A stretch of 35,219 nucleotides of DNA. It comes from a virus. Within the stretch, counting starts at the first letter, position 1. Each line of letters begins with the position of its first letter. The translations under genes were made by a program, and so were the position numbers. Of the stretch, positions 33,227 to 35,219 are shown piece by piece. The notes beneath the pieces are model-generated. The model made no database searches. It saw only the letters and a program-made list of their open reading frames with translations, and was not told the origin of the DNA. The stretch spans positions 1 through 35,219 of IMG/VR virus record IMGVR_UViG_3300048587_000669; one strand, written 5' to 3'.

Positions 33227-34512
33227 CTGGTCCGATGTTTCTCTCGCTGGATTCGGCTGCGATGGCGGAGTGCATCGGCGGCGCCCAGGTCTCAGTCTGC
33301 TATGCGGCACCGGGGATCCAGCAAGAACCCGCAGAGGCCCTGGCCCGCCTGGCCAAGCACCTTGATCCGGTCCTGATCACAGTGATCCTGGACTTCGATG
33401 AACGCGTGATGCGCATGGGGTTCGGGGACCTCGCTGCTGTAGCGGTTCTCCGAGGCGCCGGGATCACCGTGCGCTCAACCCCAGGGCTACGCACCGGCCT
33501 CCTGGTGGTTGACGACGCGGGTTTCATCTTCACGCCCATCGCCCGGTACCTCGAGGCCGACCGGCGAGAGACCGAGGCTCCGAACGCCCTCCGCTTGTCT
33601 CCGGAGCAGGTGCGGGAAGCCCTCGCTCGGCTTTCCCCGGCTGCCAAGGCGATAGCCGTAGCGATGGCGAAGACGCCCGAGGAGCGGGAAAGGATCCAGG
33701 AGCAAGCCGTCGAGGTGCGCTCCGACGACATCCCGCCGGCCCAGTTCGCCAAGGTCGAGCAAAGCCTGCAGGACGCGCCACCGGTGAGGTTCGACGTCGC
33801 CCGCCAGGTCCGCGTCTTCGAGCCCTACCTGCAGTACGTGGAACTGAATCTCACCGGCGCGGCCATTCAGCGGCGCAAGCTGGCGATTCCCAAGGTCATC
33901 CAGAACCTCGGAGCGGCGGAGGGGGCGCAGTCGAGGTTCAACACGACCTTTGACCTGATCGAACGCGAAAGCGAGCTGTCCTCAAAGGATATTGAGGATG
34001 CGCTGAAGGGCATCCGGGACAATTTCACGCCCTCACTCGGGAAGGATCACGGCCGTGTGGTGTTGAAGGCGCAGAAGCCGTTGTTCGAGCAGCGGCTCGA
34101 AGAACTGCGCGCCAAGCTGGAGGAATTCCAAGCCAAGGTGAGAGAAAAGCTGCAAGGCAGCCTCAATGCGTCCCGCGACGAGATCGTCACCTATTATGTT
34201 CCAGCAGTGTTGGCGAACCCGCCTGACAAATTCCTCGGGCAATTGCTGTCGGCAAAGCCCACCGATGAGGGCGCCCGCCGCTGGCTGCGGCAGCAGCTGG
34301 AAGGTGTCATCCCAAAGGCGGACGAGCTGATCAAGAAGATGGAGCTCAAGCAGACGTACAAGGACGTGACATTCGAGACCCTGAACAAGCCAGATTTCCT
34401 CCAAAGCCTTCGGGATGCTTTCCCAGCTGTGGACTGGGACAAGGCGTACAAAGAATTTCAGGCAGCAGGCGAAGCAACCTCTCCGGTGGCCCCAGGCGGC
34501 GGGAGTGGCTGA
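33223..34512 (+). CDS. 429-aa protein, coiled coil with possible degenerate PLD fold
   Basis: No family recognised. Residues 1-110 alternate strands and helices (AQVSVCYAAPGI, VLITVILDFDERVMRMG, GITVRSTPGLRTGLLVVDDAGFIFTP). The last segment resembles the HxK strand region of PLD proteins but with Arg-Thr-Gly in place of His-x-Lys, so it would be inactive. Residues about 285-310 (QRLEELRAKLEEFQAKVREKLQ) are a strong coiled coil. The C-terminus is helical with a Gly-rich end. It starts with GTG overlapping the helicase stop (GTGA), so it is translationally coupled. It is probably a structural or sensing partner of the helicase. Confidence 0.75.
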   Translation: MTGPMFLSLDSAAMAECIGGAQVSVCYAAPGIQQEPAEALARLAKHLDPVLITVILDFDERVMRMGFGDLAAVAVLRGAGITVRSTPGLRTGLLVVDDAGFIFTPIARYLEADRRETEAPNALRLSPEQVREALARLSPAAKAIAVAMAKTPEERERIQEQAVEVRSDDIPPAQFAKVEQSLQDAPPVRFDVARQVRVFEPYLQYVELNLTGAAIQRRKLAIPKVIQNLGAAEGAQSRFNTTFDLIERESELSSKDIEDALKGIRDNFTPSLGKDHGRVVLKAQKPLFEQRLEELRAKLEEFQAKVREKLQGSLNASRDEIVTYYVPAVLANPPDKFLGQLLSAKPTDEGARRWLRQQLEGVIPKADELIKKMELKQTYKDVTFETLNKPDFLQSLRDAFPAVDWDKAYKEFQAAGEATSPVAPGGGSG

Positions 34513-34891
<379 letters not shown>

Positions 34892-35126
34892 GCTGTCGCC
34901 GGTCATTTCCGGCAGGGGTCCCTGGTCGAGGGGTCCCGCCGTATAATCGTCCTCTTCGTGCCATGCAACGCCCCCTGACCGTTGACGGCCGACCTCACCC
35001 GGCGCTATTACCCCGCTCCCACGGCGGCGCCTCGGTGCCGGCGACGCTCGTTTTTGGGCAGACACCCACCTCCACGGGTCGACGCTCCAAAACCACACGC
35101 AGTTTGAAAGAGTCCCGGGGCGACCC
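34892..35126. other. divergent spacer between tRNA-Ser and rplU
   Basis: It must contain the tRNA promoter (minus) and the rplU promoter (plus). For the tRNA, TTGCAT and TATACG 17 nt apart on the minus strand (about 34938-34966) are weak candidates. TATAAT at 34942-34947 on the plus strand has no matching -35. I see no gene. Confidence 0.45.
34982..35011 (+). promoter_or_regulatory. predicted rplU promoter
   Basis: TTGACG (34982-34987) and TATTAC (35006-35011) with an 18-nt spacer, about 115 bp before the rplU ATG. The resulting leader of roughly 110 nt would leave room for regulation, as is common for ribosomal protein operons. Confidence 0.5.
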
Positions 35127-35219
35127 ATGACCTATGCAGTGATCCGCACCGGCGGCAAGCAGTACCGCGTCACCCCTGACGCCGTCCTCACCGTCGAGAG
35201 GCTCGAAGCCGAACCCGGC
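35127..35219 (+). CDS. rplU: 50S ribosomal protein L21, 5' part only
   Basis: 31 codons, cut by the window end. The start [19 protein letters not shown] is the conserved L21 N-terminus (usually [14 protein letters not shown]; here an extra Thr after Met). L21 binds 23S rRNA in the large subunit. rplU is normally followed by rpmA and obg. It marks the return to core chromosome and so bounds the mobile region on the right. Confidence 0.95.
   Translation, partial: MTYAVIRTGGKQYRVTPDAVLTVERLEAEPG

Noticed and set aside
23307-34512. Complete BREX or DISARM system
   Set aside because: No PglZ, BrxA, BrxL, DrmA or DrmB homologue is visible in the window; only the shared ATPase, methylase, helicase and PLD parts are.

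Overview
The window is high-GC bacterial DNA, most likely from an alphaproteobacterium, with Acetobacterales (Roseomonas-like) as my best guess. This rests on overall composition, the tRNA-Ser(CGA) next to rplU at the right edge, and the family mix (DUF2924 plus a Cys-less serine recombinase, ParB-fold DNA methylases). No database search was possible, so the taxon is an inference.

Layout. (1) About 55-14944, minus strand: a tightly overlapping phage-type early operon read right to left. It begins with a sigma-70-like protein and runs through unknown small proteins, a ParB-like protein, a truncated and a full-length RecA-like ATPase, a putative ssDNA-binding protein, a DEAH helicase, a Cas4-like exonuclease and a primase/helicase. 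A 425-bp gap carrying an unusual 12-copy 9-mer array (candidate replication origin) follows. Then come a RuvC-like nuclease, two small genes and two ParB-fold DNA methylases. No capsid, tail or lysis gene is visible; these would lie left of the window. (2) 15.0-19.6 kb, plus strand: the lysogeny/integration module, with an ImmA/IrrE protease, XRE regulator, HTH-like protein, small protein, DUF2924, large serine recombinase and an HTH protein whose C-terminus looks degraded. (3) 19.6-34.5 kb, plus strand: a defence island with two systems. An AAA ATPase/subtilase pair matches IetAS. It is followed by a five-gene operon: a DUF499 P-loop ATPase (BrxC/PglY-like), a 147-aa unknown, a DUF1156 adenine methylase, a PLD-nuclease/SNF2-helicase fusion, and a 429-aa coiled-coil protein with a possible degenerate PLD fold. 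(4) 34.8-35.2 kb: chromosomal tRNA-Ser(CGA) on the minus strand and the 5' end of rplU.

Reading: a prophage or related integrative element ends near tRNA-Ser, with a 15-kb defence cargo between its recombinase module and the tRNA. The five-gene operon is the most interesting part. It has a methylase, a helicase, a P-loop ATPase and a PLD nuclease, like BREX type 3 and DISARM, but no PglZ, BrxL, DrmA or DrmB in the window. Within it, gene starts and stops overlap by 4 nt at two junctions, so methylase, helicase/nuclease and the 429-aa protein are probably translationally coupled. Other things to check: the origin-like array; an apparently leaderless immA promoter; a 17-bp motif shared by two start regions on opposite strands; a fragmentary duplication of the RecA-like gene; and an AT-rich patch inside the recombinase.
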